A stretch of DNA of 64,000 bases from Sporocytophaga sp. (GTDB taxonomy: Bacteria; Bacteroidota; Bacteroidia; Cytophagales; Cytophagaceae): positions 129,001 through 193,000 of the forward strand of contig JANQAB010000006.1 in assembly GCA_024707265.1 (NCBI GenBank). The letters are read 5' to 3'. Shown here piece after piece: positions 1 to 8,886 of the stretch. The translations under genes and the position numbers were made by a program. The stretch's first letter is position 1. Every line of letters begins with the position of its first letter. Below the pieces are notes generated by a model, which saw only the letters and a program-made list of their open reading frames with translations, was not told the origin of the DNA and made no database searches.

Positions 1-120
1 TGTTGCAAAAAAAACAGGAAGTTTATAATGATTTTTCCCAAAGAACTTAAAATACTGAAAAAGAAAAACCGGTATTACCAGAAGTAAAACTAGTATACCG
101 GTTTTAATAATTTTATTCAT
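1..120 (-). CDS. SCO family copper chaperone, N-terminal 40 residues (runs off the window)
   Basis: An open frame starts at an ATG at 120 and reads leftward out of the window. The visible 40 residues begin MNKIIKTGILVLLLVIPVF, a single N-terminal membrane anchor, followed by a Lys/Asn-rich juxtamembrane stretch and the tripeptide KLP. SCO/SenC proteins of Bacteroidetes start this way and are the usual last gene of this oxidase operon; they deliver copper to the CuA site of subunit II. Only 7 bases separate it from the subunit IV stop. The thioredoxin-fold CxxxC motif lies outside the window, so the call rests on the N-terminus and context. Confidence 0.6.
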   Translation of the reverse strand, partial: MNKIIKTGILVLLLVIPVFLFQYFKFFGKNHYKLPVFFAT

Positions 121-127
121 TATCTGA

Positions 128-493
128 TTATTTAACTAAACCAGCGTACCATTGCCAAAGATTTCTGAAATACAAAATTGCATTTCCTTCAACTAATAGG
201 GCTACTATTAACCAAACGATAAAAAGCGTTGGTATTACAATCGACCAGATTAAAGTTTTTGCCTCATATTTAAGGTGCATAAATTCTGCTACTATGTAGA
301 AAGATTTTACGAACGTTAACAGAACAAATATAGATGTAAGTAATACACCTCTTTCCATTGTAAATGCTAATAAGAACTCTATTGCAGTTACAACCGCAAG
401 GATAAGAGCTGTCATCCAGATTTTTTTAATTTTCTCTTTATCCTTTGGAAGCACCTGAGGAGCATGTGCTGTTGTATGATGACCGTGTCCCAT
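128..493 (-). CDS. Cytochrome c oxidase subunit IV (CyoD/CoxD-like)
   Basis: A 121-residue membrane protein with a short His-rich N-terminus (GHGHHTTAH) and three predicted transmembrane helices at about residues 24-45, 50-70 and 80-102. This is the size and topology of the small bacterial heme-copper oxidase subunit IV family. It follows the two subunit III genes in the same operon and precedes the SCO gene by 7 bases, the order seen in Bacteroidetes oxidase operons. It probably stabilises the subunit I/III core; it has no metal-binding role that can be recognised. Confidence 0.85.
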   Translation of the reverse strand: MGHGHHTTAHAPQVLPKDKEKIKKIWMTALILAVVTAIEFLLAFTMERGVLLTSIFVLLTFVKSFYIVAEFMHLKYEAKTLIWSIVIPTLFIVWLIVALLVEGNAILYFRNLWQWYAGLVK

Positions 494-520
494 AATTTTA
501 TATCAACTTAAATATTTAAA

Positions 521-1265
521 TTAAACCAGATAGAAGAAAGTAAATACAAACACCCAAACAAGGTCTACAAAGTGCCAGTAAAGACCTACTTTCTCAACCA
601 TTTCATAATGACCAAGTCTTTCATAAGTTCCGATAGCAACATTATAGAATACGATCATATTAATAATTACCCCACTTAGTACGTGTGTACCGTGGAAACC
701 AGTGATAAAGAAGAACAAGTCTGCAAATAATACCGGACCGTATTCATTTTGATGAAGGTTAGCACCGAAGAACATGGTTCCGTCAGCTAACATTCTACCT
801 TTATCACCTATTATAAAGATCGCCCATTCCCAAGCCTGGCAGCCTAAAAAGGCAGCACCACCAATGATTGTCCAAAGCATCCACTTTAACACTTCTTCTT
901 TATCCATTCTATGACCAGCTTCAACAGCAAGAACCATTGTAACACTACTCATAATAAGGATAAATGTCATAATTCCCACAAAAACAAGAGGATATGGATC
1001 ATGAGTAAAAGGAATGTGTGTAAACACTTTTTCAGGCACTGGCCAATAATTCGCTGAAGGTACGAAATCAGCTATTTTCCCTGTATATGCATTATGTGCA
1101 AATCTGCTTAAACCGTAAGTAATTAATAATCCGGAAAAGCTTAAAGCATCAGAAAGCAGGAAAAACCACATCATCAGCTTTCCATAACTTGCCTTAAGGG
1201 GTTCAGCACCTCCACCCCACAAACTTCTTTTTTTCTTTTTCGTCAATGACTGCTGTTGTTGCCAT
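521..1265 (-). CDS. Cytochrome c oxidase subunit III (first copy), frame broken near the N-terminus
   Basis: The intact frame covers 521-1246 (241 codons, first codon TTG) and encodes a multi-helix subunit III with the family motifs GCQAWEW and FHGTHVLSG. The true start is probably the ATG at 1265, reading MATTAVIDEKEKRSLWGGG. That reading needs one base fewer in the seven-T run at 1228-1234. As written, the ATG frame ends in the wrong phase and the downstream frame has only a TTG start. Subunit III binds subunit I and supports proton uptake and turnover stability. A second, shorter subunit III lies immediately upstream in transcription; such pairs are common in Bacteroidetes. Confidence 0.88.
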
Positions 1266-1285
1266 GTTGTTATTTTTATGAAAAA

Positions 1286-1882
1286 TTAATGGTTAAGTAA
1301 TAAAAATCCAAACAAATATATCCAAAGTCCACCAAGGAAATGCCAATACGTTGTACAGCATTCTATTACAAGCATACTCTTTGAATGAACTTTATATTTG
1401 AAACTTTGCGCAAACACAACCCAAAGGAAGATTACTGCAGAAATCAGGTGCAAACCATGCATACCTGTTAATACATACAGAAACGAACCTGAAGGATTGC
1501 TACCTTTTCCTCCGAAGAATACATTAATTTCTACAAGATCTCCCCAGGCATAAAACTGCCCTACTAAAAAGGCCAATCCTAAAACACTGGTAAGTAACAA
1601 GTATAATTTTGTCTTCTCAAGACTATCCTTTTTAGCTGCAAAATATGCAAGCTGCATTGTCACTGAACTAATAACGATTATGACTGAGTTAAGCCAGAAA
1701 ATCGAAGGGAGTTGAAACTCCAACCAACCTCCATCTGCCCTTCTCACAATATATGCACTAGTTAATGCAGCAAAAATCATCAATACAGTCACAAGAAAAA
1801 GCCAGAAAGCGAACTTTTTCGGGTGCATTGACAGCGGCTTCTGAGGCTCGCTTGATTGTAGATTTAATTCGTGTTGATTCAT
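1286..1882 (-). CDS. Cytochrome c oxidase subunit III-like protein (second copy)
   Basis: A 198-residue protein with five predicted transmembrane helices and the subunit III signature GMHGLHLISAV near residues 140-150, followed by TYWHFLGGLWIYLF at the C-terminus. It has a polar 20-residue N-terminal tail before the first helix. It sits between ctaB (9 bases away) and the longer subunit III gene, all on the minus strand, so it is co-transcribed with the oxidase. Short five-helix subunit III proteins of this type accompany subunit I in Bacteroidetes. Whether both copies enter the same complex cannot be told from sequence. Confidence 0.88.
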   Translation of the reverse strand: MNQHELNLQSSEPQKPLSMHPKKFAFWLFLVTVLMIFAALTSAYIVRRADGGWLEFQLPSIFWLNSVIIVISSVTMQLAYFAAKKDSLEKTKLYLLLTSVLGLAFLVGQFYAWGDLVEINVFFGGKGSNPSGSFLYVLTGMHGLHLISAVIFLWVVFAQSFKYKVHSKSMLVIECCTTYWHFLGGLWIYLFGFLLLNH

Positions 1883-1890
1883 AATTTTAA

Positions 1891-2784
1891 CTATACCTTA
1901 TCCAAAACAAAAGCTATTTGCACTATTGGTAAATAAAGGAAAGATCCAAACATAATCAGCAGCGCTGCTCTTTTTGAACACTCCTTCATTAGATAAAAGG
2001 TTTGAGCCAGAAATAAAATTCCCGCAATTAGAGTAACAATCGCAGAAGTTATTCCAGTCATACCTAAAAAATAAGGCATAAACCCTAACGGGATTAAGAA
2101 TAAAGTATAAATCATTATTTGAAATGCAGTTTCTGAAGTTCTTCCTCCTGCATTTGGCAATAATCTTATACCTGCTTTCTGGTAATCTTCATCTAATACC
2201 CAAGCAATAGCCCAGTAATGAGGAAGTTGCCAGAAAAATTGAATTCCAAACAAAATACCTGGTTCCCAGCCAAATTTGTTAGTTGCTGCTATCCAACCAA
2301 TCATTGGAGGCAATGCTCCAGGAATGGCTCCTACAAAAACAGCTAATGGAGTTTTTGTCTTTAAAGGAGTATAGGCAAAGGCATATAAAACCAATGAAGC
2401 AAAGCCTAAAATAGCCGTTTTAAAATTGAAGAATTCGTTAAAAAGGAAAATGGACAATGCTCCTAATACAGAGGCGAGAAACACAGCTTCCGGAACACTT
2501 ACATTACCAGTAGGCACAGGACGGCCTTTGGTACGATCCATTAATTTGTCAGAATCTTTCTCATAAACCTGATTCAGAATATTACTTGCTCCGGTAAGAC
2601 ACATTCCGGCAAGAGCAAATATTCCAAATAACGTCCAATCAATTGACTTTCCTCCACCCAAAATATACCCCATACCCGCAGAAAAAACCACAGTAAGGGA
2701 AAGACGGAATTTTAATAATCTAAAATACTCCTTAGACTTAAACCCCACCAGGTGAAGAATATTTAATCTACTTATTGACTGCAT
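1891..2784 (-). CDS. ctaB: Protoheme IX farnesyltransferase (heme O synthase)
   Basis: A 297-residue polytopic UbiA-superfamily prenyltransferase. The first Asp-rich motif is visible as NQVYEKDSDKLMDRT (around residues 110-125) and the second as LDEDYQKAGIRLLP (around 195-210); together they bind the Mg-farnesyl diphosphate. GAIPGALPPMIGW is another family signature. The enzyme converts heme B to heme O in the membrane, the step before CtaA. It lies directly downstream of ctaA with one base between them, so the two heme A steps are made together with the oxidase that needs them. Confidence 0.95.
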   Translation of the reverse strand: MQSISRLNILHLVGFKSKEYFRLLKFRLSLTVVFSAGMGYILGGGKSIDWTLFGIFALAGMCLTGASNILNQVYEKDSDKLMDRTKGRPVPTGNVSVPEAVFLASVLGALSIFLFNEFFNFKTAILGFASLVLYAFAYTPLKTKTPLAVFVGAIPGALPPMIGWIAATNKFGWEPGILFGIQFFWQLPHYWAIAWVLDEDYQKAGIRLLPNAGGRTSETAFQIMIYTLFLIPLGFMPYFLGMTGITSAIVTLIAGILFLAQTFYLMKECSKRAALLIMFGSFLYLPIVQIAFVLDKV

Positions 2785-2785
2785 T

Positions 2786-3772
2786 TTAATAATTCAATTT
2801 TGCTTTCATCTTAAAACCTTCCAGGTTAACATTTATTATTGTAAATACGAAAAACAGTATACCGAAAACTATTGTCGCTAATAATAAATGCAATGGCTGA
2901 AGATACGGTGGCAAGCTGAAAACAGCTAATGCTATTCCTGTGATTGCCTCTATCAGTAAGCAATAGAAAACCACTGAAACAGACCTAATAATTACTTTAT
3001 TCTCAATAAACTTTTTAAATCCAAAGAACAAATACCCTGACAAGATCAACAATGCATAGCCTATAATTCGATGGAATAAAAAGGCCTCCCCTAAACTATC
3101 AATCCAATGTTCCCTGTTAGCATTGTTATTTTCCACAATGATTATATCAATTTCTTCCCTTACCTGAGTTCCTATTGATATCTGTAGGAATGTTAAAATC
3201 AAAAGAAATATAACCAGGAAATTGAATTTAGAATGATCAGGTCCGCTAAAGTATGTAAAGTTTTGCGGAAATGTCTTGATCAGAATCCAGATCAACAAAC
3301 CTACAATAACCAAAGAACCACCCATATGTATTGTGACCATTATCGGCGCTAAATTTGAAGAAACGACCAACTTCCCAAGCCAAGCTTCAAAACCAATCAG
3401 GAAAAGCGTCAGCAAACTTAACGCAAACAGGCTCCAATCTTTTTTTATTAATGGAACAGAGAAGCTTACGACTAACAACATTAAGAACCCAACAACAGCC
3501 CCCATCAATCTATTAATATATTCGATCCAGGTTTTTACCGGATTAAATTCAGCTTCAAAACCGTGAACTTTATAACGCTCCTTATAATCTAAGGGAAGTT
3601 CACTGATATGGGTTGGAGGAATATAATTTCCGAAACATTTAGGCCAGTCAGGACATCCCATGCCTGATCCTGTACTTCTTACAATTCCTCCAGCCAATAT
3701 CAATAAATAGACTGCAATTAAAGTAACCAAAGTTACCTTACCGAATCTTTTATAGTCTGAATTATTTTCCAT
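2786..3772 (-). CDS. ctaA: Heme A synthase (COX15/CtaA)
   Basis: A membrane protein of about 328 residues when started at the ATG at 3772 (MENNSDYKRFGK). This start overlaps the subunit I stop by 11 bases (ATGGAAAATAA), a typical coupled arrangement; a longer frame up to 3940 would run inside subunit I and is not supported. Family signatures are GGIVRSTGSGMGCPDWPKCFG near the N-terminus, which carries the paired Cys, and the heme-ligand histidines in IEYINR, TIHMGGS, FHRIIGY and LQPLHLLLA contexts. It oxidises heme O to heme A. Confidence 0.93.
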   Translation of the reverse strand: MENNSDYKRFGKVTLVTLIAVYLLILAGGIVRSTGSGMGCPDWPKCFGNYIPPTHISELPLDYKERYKVHGFEAEFNPVKTWIEYINRLMGAVVGFLMLLVVSFSVPLIKKDWSLFALSLLTLFLIGFEAWLGKLVVSSNLAPIMVTIHMGGSLVIVGLLIWILIKTFPQNFTYFSGPDHSKFNFLVIFLLILTFLQISIGTQVREEIDIIIVENNNANREHWIDSLGEAFLFHRIIGYALLILSGYLFFGFKKFIENKVIIRSVSVVFYCLLIEAITGIALAVFSLPPYLQPLHLLLATIVFGILFFVFTIINVNLEGFKMKAKLNY

Positions 3773-5609
3773 GAGTAATCCCTGCCTCAGCAACCATTTG
3801 TTCATTCTCATGAGGGAAGTTAGATCCCTTTGTTTCAGAGAATGGAACATTCTGAGGTATGAAATCATCTTCAGCTCCAGGCTTACTATAATCGTATGCC
3901 CATCTGTAAACTGTTGGTATAGCACCTGGCCAGTTCCCATGACCTGGTTCTACAGGAGTAGTCCACTCAAGTGTATTAGATCTCCAAGGATTCTCAGTAG
4001 CTCTTCTACCTTTAAATATGCTAAACAAGAAGTTGAATAAGAATATAAACTGAGCAGCAAAAGTTACAATTGCAGCAATAGTGATAATCTGAGACAAGTC
4101 TGTAAAGCTCTGAGTAAAATCAAATCCTGTAAAAGAATAATATCTTCTAGGGAAACCGGCGATACCAATGTAATGCATTGGGAAAAACACCATGTAAACA
4201 CCGATGAAGGTAATCCAGAAGTGTAGATATCCAAGTTTATCATCCATCATTCTTCCAAACATTTTCGGGAACCAGTGATAAACTCCAGCTAACATCCCAA
4301 AGAATGAAGCACTACCCATAACTATGTGGAAGTGAGCTACTACGAAGTAAGTATCATGTAACTGAATATCAGCAGCAGAGTTACCCAGAACGATACCAGT
4401 CAAACCACCAGAAATAAAGAATGATACAAGACCGATAGAGAATAACATAGCAGGAGTGAAAATGATATTTCCTCTCCAAAGAGTTGTTATATAGTTAAAT
4501 GCCTTAACCGCAGATGGAACTGCAATAATCAAAGTAAGGAACATAAATATTGATCCCAGGAATGGATTCATACCTGAAATAAACATGTGATGGGCCCAAA
4601 CAATGAAAGATAAGAAAGCGATAGCTAACATAGAACCAATCATAGCTTTATATCCAAAAATTGGTTTTCTGGAATTTGTAGCTACTATTTCGGAAGTGAT
4701 TCCAAGAGCAGGTAGCAATACGATATACACTTCAGGGTGTCCTAAGAACCAGAAAAGGTGCTGAAATAAAACAGGGCTACCACCTTCGAATGATAATGCC
4801 TGACCAGCGATATAAATATCAGAAAGGAAAAAGCTTGTACCGAAAGTTCTGTCAAATATTAATAATAAAGCAGCAGAAAATAGTACAGGGAATGACAAAA
4901 GTCCAATGATCGCAGTGATGAAGAATGCCCAGATAGTAAGTGGCATTCTTAAAAATGACATCCCTTTGGTTCTTAAGTTGATAACTGTTGTAATATAGTT
5001 CAGACCACCTAATAAAGTAGAAACTATGAACAACGCCATACTGATCAACCACAATGTCATACCAAGTCCGGAACCGGAAATTGCCTGAGGTAATGCACTT
5101 AGAGGAGGATATACTGTCCATCCACCACCAGCAGGACCCGTTTCTATAAATAAGCTGATCAACATTATAACTCCTGATACAAAGAAAAACCAGTAAGATA
5201 ACATGTTCAGAAATCCTGAAGCCATATCTCTCGCTCCTATTTGTAAAGGAATAAGGAAGTTACTGAAAGTACCACTCAAACCTGCAGTTAATACAAAGAA
5301 CACCATGATTGTTCCGTGCATTGTAACAAGTGCCAGATAAAACTCAGGGTCTAATTTCCCATTCTGGATCCATCCTCCCAATATAGGTTTTAACCATTCA
5401 AAATTAGCATCTGGATAAGCTAACTGAAGTCTGAAAAGTAATGATAAACCGCCTCCGATAATTGCCCAGATAATACCTGAAATCAGATATTGTTTGGCAA
5501 TAACCTTGTGATCTTCGCTAAATACATACTTTTTAATCCAAGGTAAATCATGGTGATCATGTTCGTGATCATCATGATGGTCGTGCAAATGACTTTCGGC
5601 TACAGACAT
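3762..5609 (-). CDS. ctaD: Cytochrome c oxidase subunit I (heme a, heme a3-CuB)
   Basis: A 615-residue heme-copper oxidase catalytic subunit with about twelve transmembrane helices. The CuB/cross-linked Tyr motif GHPEVYIVLLP lies near residue 290, the CuB histidine pair (AHHMF) near 340, and the heme ligands in VAHFHIVMG near 425. These mark a type A oxidase. The first 22 residues are strikingly His/Asp-rich (HDHHDDHEHDHHD), which could bind metal, but this is inference. It reduces O2 to water and pumps protons. The gene lies between subunit II and ctaA in the operon. Confidence 0.97.
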   Translation of the reverse strand: MSVAESHLHDHHDDHEHDHHDLPWIKKYVFSEDHKVIAKQYLISGIIWAIIGGGLSLLFRLQLAYPDANFEWLKPILGGWIQNGKLDPEFYLALVTMHGTIMVFFVLTAGLSGTFSNFLIPLQIGARDMASGFLNMLSYWFFFVSGVIMLISLFIETGPAGGGWTVYPPLSALPQAISGSGLGMTLWLISMALFIVSTLLGGLNYITTVINLRTKGMSFLRMPLTIWAFFITAIIGLLSFPVLFSAALLLIFDRTFGTSFFLSDIYIAGQALSFEGGSPVLFQHLFWFLGHPEVYIVLLPALGITSEIVATNSRKPIFGYKAMIGSMLAIAFLSFIVWAHHMFISGMNPFLGSIFMFLTLIIAVPSAVKAFNYITTLWRGNIIFTPAMLFSIGLVSFFISGGLTGIVLGNSAADIQLHDTYFVVAHFHIVMGSASFFGMLAGVYHWFPKMFGRMMDDKLGYLHFWITFIGVYMVFFPMHYIGIAGFPRRYYSFTGFDFTQSFTDLSQIITIAAIVTFAAQFIFLFNFLFSIFKGRRATENPWRSNTLEWTTPVEPGHGNWPGAIPTVYRWAYDYSKPGAEDDFIPQNVPFSETKGSNFPHENEQMVAEAGITHGK

Positions 5610-5655
5610 ATTATTAGAAAATATTTTTCGATTTTAGTAAGAATTTAATGAAACG

Positions 5656-6750
5656 CTATTGTTGTAAAGTATCCGCAGCAGCTACAGTTGCTGTATCTGC
5701 TTTTGATACAGGTGCTGAAGCTGGTGCCGGAGCCGCAGGATATAATCCTTTGCTCTTTTCATCAACCTTGGATAAAATATACTCAAGGTTAGATTCTGAC
5801 CAAGGCTTTTGCGCCGCGTACCATGCTTCATACTCTTCCGGCTCTTCTACAATGATAACATATCTCATTGCAAAGTGACCTCTTCCGCATACCTCAGTAC
5901 AAGCAATCTCATAGTTGAATTTAGGATTTCCAAGCTCCTCTCTCATTTCCTGAGTTGTTTTGGTTGGTGTAAACCAAAACTTGGTTGGAAGTCCAGGAAC
6001 AGCATCCATTTTTAATCTGAAATGAGGAGCAAAAACACTGTGAATCACATCTCTTGCCCTTATTTTTAATAATACAGGTTGACCTTTAGGTATATGTATT
6101 TCGCTAGGTAAAAAATCATCCTTTGTATTAGGATCATTTAAATTCATACCCATTTCGTTGGTAGCATCAATCAATTTATAATTATAACCACCAAACTTTT
6201 TATCTTTACCCGGGTACCTTACCTGCCATGCAAATTGCTTTCCCATGATTTCTACAACCTCAGCATTTTCAGGAGCAGGTCTTGTAATTGCAGACCATTC
6301 TTTCCAGCCAAAATAAACCAGGATAGCCATTACAATTGCAGGTATTACAGTCCAAACAATTTCAAGTTTGTGATTATCAGGATAAAAATATGCTTTTCTT
6401 CCTTCTTTAAACTGATATTTAAACACAAAAGAAAACAAGAAGATATTTGTACCGATAAACGCAATTATCAAAATGGTCATGGTTATCCAGAACATCTGAT
6501 CTGTTCTTACTCCATGTTCAGAAACTGCTTTTGGAAGGAAAAACTTTGACGCTGGTACAGAATACCAGATAAACAGTGCTGTAGAAACAATGAAGAAGGC
6601 AAGCAGTAAAAATGCATTAACTTTATTGCTCGTTCCTACTCTCCTGGTACTAGCTCCCCTGACAATATCAATGAATGTCTGAATCCTGAATACCAGGAAA
6701 AGAATAGCAAGGATAAGAACCGCAGCTATGCTTATATATAATCCTAACAT
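5656..6750 (-). CDS. ctaC: Cytochrome c oxidase subunit II (CuA)
   Basis: A 364-residue subunit II. The CuA motif CTEVCGRGHFAM, with both Cys, His and Met ligands, lies around residues 285-297, and the upstream His ligand is in DVIHSVFAPHFR. Bacteroidetes-style extra N-terminal helices precede the usual two-helix hairpin. There is no CxxCH, so unlike caa3 enzymes this subunit carries no fused cytochrome c. Electrons must therefore come from separate cytochromes, probably ActA or ActE of the adjoining complex. The C-terminal tail is Ala/Pro-rich. It lies 36 bases after actF. Confidence 0.95.
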   Translation of the reverse strand: MLGLYISIAAVLILAILFLVFRIQTFIDIVRGASTRRVGTSNKVNAFLLLAFFIVSTALFIWYSVPASKFFLPKAVSEHGVRTDQMFWITMTILIIAFIGTNIFLFSFVFKYQFKEGRKAYFYPDNHKLEIVWTVIPAIVMAILVYFGWKEWSAITRPAPENAEVVEIMGKQFAWQVRYPGKDKKFGGYNYKLIDATNEMGMNLNDPNTKDDFLPSEIHIPKGQPVLLKIRARDVIHSVFAPHFRLKMDAVPGLPTKFWFTPTKTTQEMREELGNPKFNYEIACTEVCGRGHFAMRYVIIVEEPEEYEAWYAAQKPWSESNLEYILSKVDEKSKGLYPAAPAPASAPVSKADTATVAAADTLQQ

Positions 6751-6786
6751 TTTATCTTAATTTATTAATTAAAGTTAAATTCCTAA

Positions 6787-7485
6787 TTAAACTACGTGAT
6801 GATGGATACTTTCTTCAAGCATTGGATGGTTTTTAGCAACTAACGAAGCTTTTGACAATCCAGTCATTACCAAGAAAACAAATATACTACCGAATACTAA
6901 CGCCAATCCTAATTCGATAAACAAGAAATTAGCATCCAAACCACCTTCATTTTTCAAAATCGGAGGAGTTAACATGATATAGAAATCCAACCAATGTCCA
7001 ATTATAATTGCTACTGCAACTACCTTTAGAATTATTCTTTGTCTCTTTGCATCTCTTGTCATTAATATAAGGAAAGGCAAAAGAAAGTTAATTATCAAGT
7101 TGAGGAAGAATATCGGACTATAAGTGTCATTCTTTAATCTTTCAACGAAATAATAAGACTCTTCAGGTATGTTAGCATAATAGATAAGAATGAATTGAGC
7201 AAACCAGATATATGTCCAGAATATACTGAATGCAAACATAAATTTGCCTAAATCATGGAAGTGGTTCTCATTTACAAAAGATAAGTAGCCGGCTTCTTTA
7301 AGCATTACTGTGAAATAGGTAATAAATGCAAGACCTGTTACAAACCAACTTGCCAGAACATACCAACCAAACATTGTACTGAAGAAGTGAGGATCAGCTG
7401 ACATAACCCAATCCCAAGCAGAAGTAGAAGAAGTTACCCCCCCAGATAATAAGGAAAATTGCTGACCAAAAAATGCTGCTGTCAT
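6787..7485 (-). CDS. actF: ActF, C-terminal part (Alternative Complex III quinol subunit, frameshifted)
   Basis: This frame holds the second half of ActF, beginning to match the family at VTSSTSAWDWVMSADPHFF and FGWYVLASW, followed by about six transmembrane helices. It overlaps the N-terminal frame by 92 bases. The two join without loss if the seven-C run at 7437-7443 (G7 in the coding sense) is six bases long. The protein then reads IIWGVTSSTSAWDW, matching the family spacing. The first 13 codons of this frame are therefore not native. Subunit II starts 36 bases further on. Confidence 0.85.
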   Translation of the reverse strand: MTAAFFGQQFSLLSGGVTSSTSAWDWVMSADPHFFSTMFGWYVLASWFVTGLAFITYFTVMLKEAGYLSFVNENHFHDLGKFMFAFSIFWTYIWFAQFILIYYANIPEESYYFVERLKNDTYSPIFFLNLIINFLLPFLILMTRDAKRQRIILKVVAVAIIIGHWLDFYIMLTPPILKNEGGLDANFLFIELGLALVFGSIFVFLVMTGLSKASLVAKNHPMLEESIHHHVV

Positions 7486-8188
7486 GATATTTCAAATCAG
7501 CATTTAAATCCTCATTCAAAGAGTTGGTTCTTAATTTAAACCATACTAAAAACCAAAGAATGAAGTACGCAAATAATCTGAATATATAGAATCCTTTTCC
7601 TAAATACCAAGTTTTACTTGCAATAATTGGATCATATTCTGGATTAGGAGTTTTGCCATCTGCTAAAAACGGATTGTACAAACCATCATGATACCAGTGA
7701 AATAAATCTTGCTTAAATAGAAAGAAAAGAGCAATTGTAGATACTGCAGCAAAAGGAATGTAATATCCAAATGCCTCAGGTACTCTCTTAATAGCAGCAG
7801 ACCAACCAGCCTGAGCTATGTAATTAAAAGCGATAAAGAATACACCTATTACAGCGATACCGGTAAAGAAGACACTGTTATGCCATAGGTTTTTAATTAC
7901 TCTTAAAGCAATCCCAGTTGCACCGTGATGACCTTCTGCATGCTCCCCTCCTTCATGATGACCAGCTTCTGCATGATCGTGAGCATTTGCTTCATGACCA
8001 TCATGATGTTGAGCTGAAGCAGCAACCGTTTCTTTAGAATGACCGGCTCCATGCGCTTCTTCATGCCCGTGACTTCTTGAGCCTATTACAAATATTCCTA
8101 TTAAAGCTAATACAAGACCAGCTACAAAGGTTGTTATAATTTTCTTTTTAGCCCCGCTTGTAAATTCAAATTTTTCTTCGACTACCAT
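7394..8188 (-). CDS. actF: ActF, N-terminal part (Alternative Complex III quinol subunit, frameshifted)
   Basis: The N-terminal half of a PsrC/NrfD-like integral membrane subunit, the last ACIII gene. It has a first transmembrane helix at about residues 20-38, then a very His/Glu-rich loop (about residues 40-92, with HDGHEANAHDHAEAGHH), then further helices. The frame departs from the family after SIFWSAIFLIIW and stops at 7394. The next frame carries the remainder. The joined protein would be about 465 residues, normal for ActF. ActF lies beside ActC in the membrane and is implicated in quinol oxidation or proton transfer. Confidence 0.85.
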   Translation of the reverse strand: MVVEEKFEFTSGAKKKIITTFVAGLVLALIGIFVIGSRSHGHEEAHGAGHSKETVAASAQHHDGHEANAHDHAEAGHHEGGEHAEGHHGATGIALRVIKNLWHNSVFFTGIAVIGVFFIAFNYIAQAGWSAAIKRVPEAFGYYIPFAAVSTIALFFLFKQDLFHWYHDGLYNPFLADGKTPNPEYDPIIASKTWYLGKGFYIFRLFAYFILWFLVWFKLRTNSLNEDLNADLKYHDSSIFWSAIFLIIWGGNFFYFCLGLGYVS

Positions 8189-8209
8189 GAGTTAAAAATT
8201 TAATGTGTT

Positions 8210-8872
8210 TTATTGTTGCGCTTCAGCTTTTTGTAAATTTTCTTTTACGTAAGAAACAATCTTCCAACGTTCTTCCTGGTTTAACTGACTACCATGAGCT
8301 CCCATTCTACCCTTACCCCAAGTGATCACATGGAAAATGTGTCCTGGAGTTGCATCTTTTACGGAGCCGGTAGTTAAACTAGCTACCCCTTTTAAAGCAT
8401 CATTTACAGGCCCATCTCCCTGTCCAGTTTCTCCATGGCAGTGAGCGCAAAACTTAGCATAAAGAATTTTTCCGTCTTCTATTGTTTTATCATTAACTTT
8501 TAATGGATTAACAAGAGTCTTTGCCGCATAATCAAGGCAATCTTTTGGAAGACGATATGGTAAAAAACCATCATTATTAAACCTAACTGTATTAGCAGCA
8601 GGCTCTCTCATATTCATTTTATGAGGATTGTATGGATTTGAGTTATAAAACTCCCCTGTATCACTACCGTTTGAATTTAACCATAAACCTGCATCTGTAT
8701 CAGTGATTTGAGTTAATGGCTCATAAGCCACTGAATGATACATGTTTGGTGCAAACTCAACATTGGGTTTCTCATGCGTTCCTATGTTTTCAAACTTCTT
8801 CTGGTCAACACAAGAAGAAAAGATTACAGTAAGGGTTAAATATATATATGTGTATTTATAAGCGTTTCTCAT
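8210..8872 (-). CDS. actE: ActE, lipoprotein monoheme cytochrome c of Alternative Complex III
   Basis: A 220-residue protein with a lipoprotein signal (VIFSSC, lipidated Cys at residue 21) and a cytochrome c domain. The heme-attachment motif CAHCHG is near residue 142, and a likely axial Met is in KGRMGAHGSQL near 190. Length and single heme match ActE. As an outer-leaflet lipoprotein facing the periplasm, it can relay electrons from ActA/ActB towards the oxidase. It lies 14 bases after actD and 21 bases before actF. Confidence 0.92.
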   Translation of the reverse strand: MRNAYKYTYIYLTLTVIFSSCVDQKKFENIGTHEKPNVEFAPNMYHSVAYEPLTQITDTDAGLWLNSNGSDTGEFYNSNPYNPHKMNMREPAANTVRFNNDGFLPYRLPKDCLDYAAKTLVNPLKVNDKTIEDGKILYAKFCAHCHGETGQGDGPVNDALKGVASLTTGSVKDATPGHIFHVITWGKGRMGAHGSQLNQEERWKIVSYVKENLQKAEAQQ

Positions 8873-8886
8873 GTCCGAAAATAATA

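Noticed and set aside
3773..3940. A longer CtaA starting at 3940
   Set aside because: The extra 56 codons lie wholly inside the subunit I gene on the same strand and do not resemble CtaA. The ATG at 3772 overlaps the subunit I stop and fits the family.
5648..5878. Plus-strand open frames inside the oxidase, ActB and aconitase genes
   Set aside because: They are out-of-phase images of strongly supported minus-strand genes, with low-complexity or Cys/Ser-rich products and no upstream signals.
7394..7485. Programmed ribosomal frameshifting in actF
   Set aside because: Only a G7 run is present, with no recognisable stimulatory structure. The same one-base pattern at runs of other bases in unrelated genes favours consensus error.
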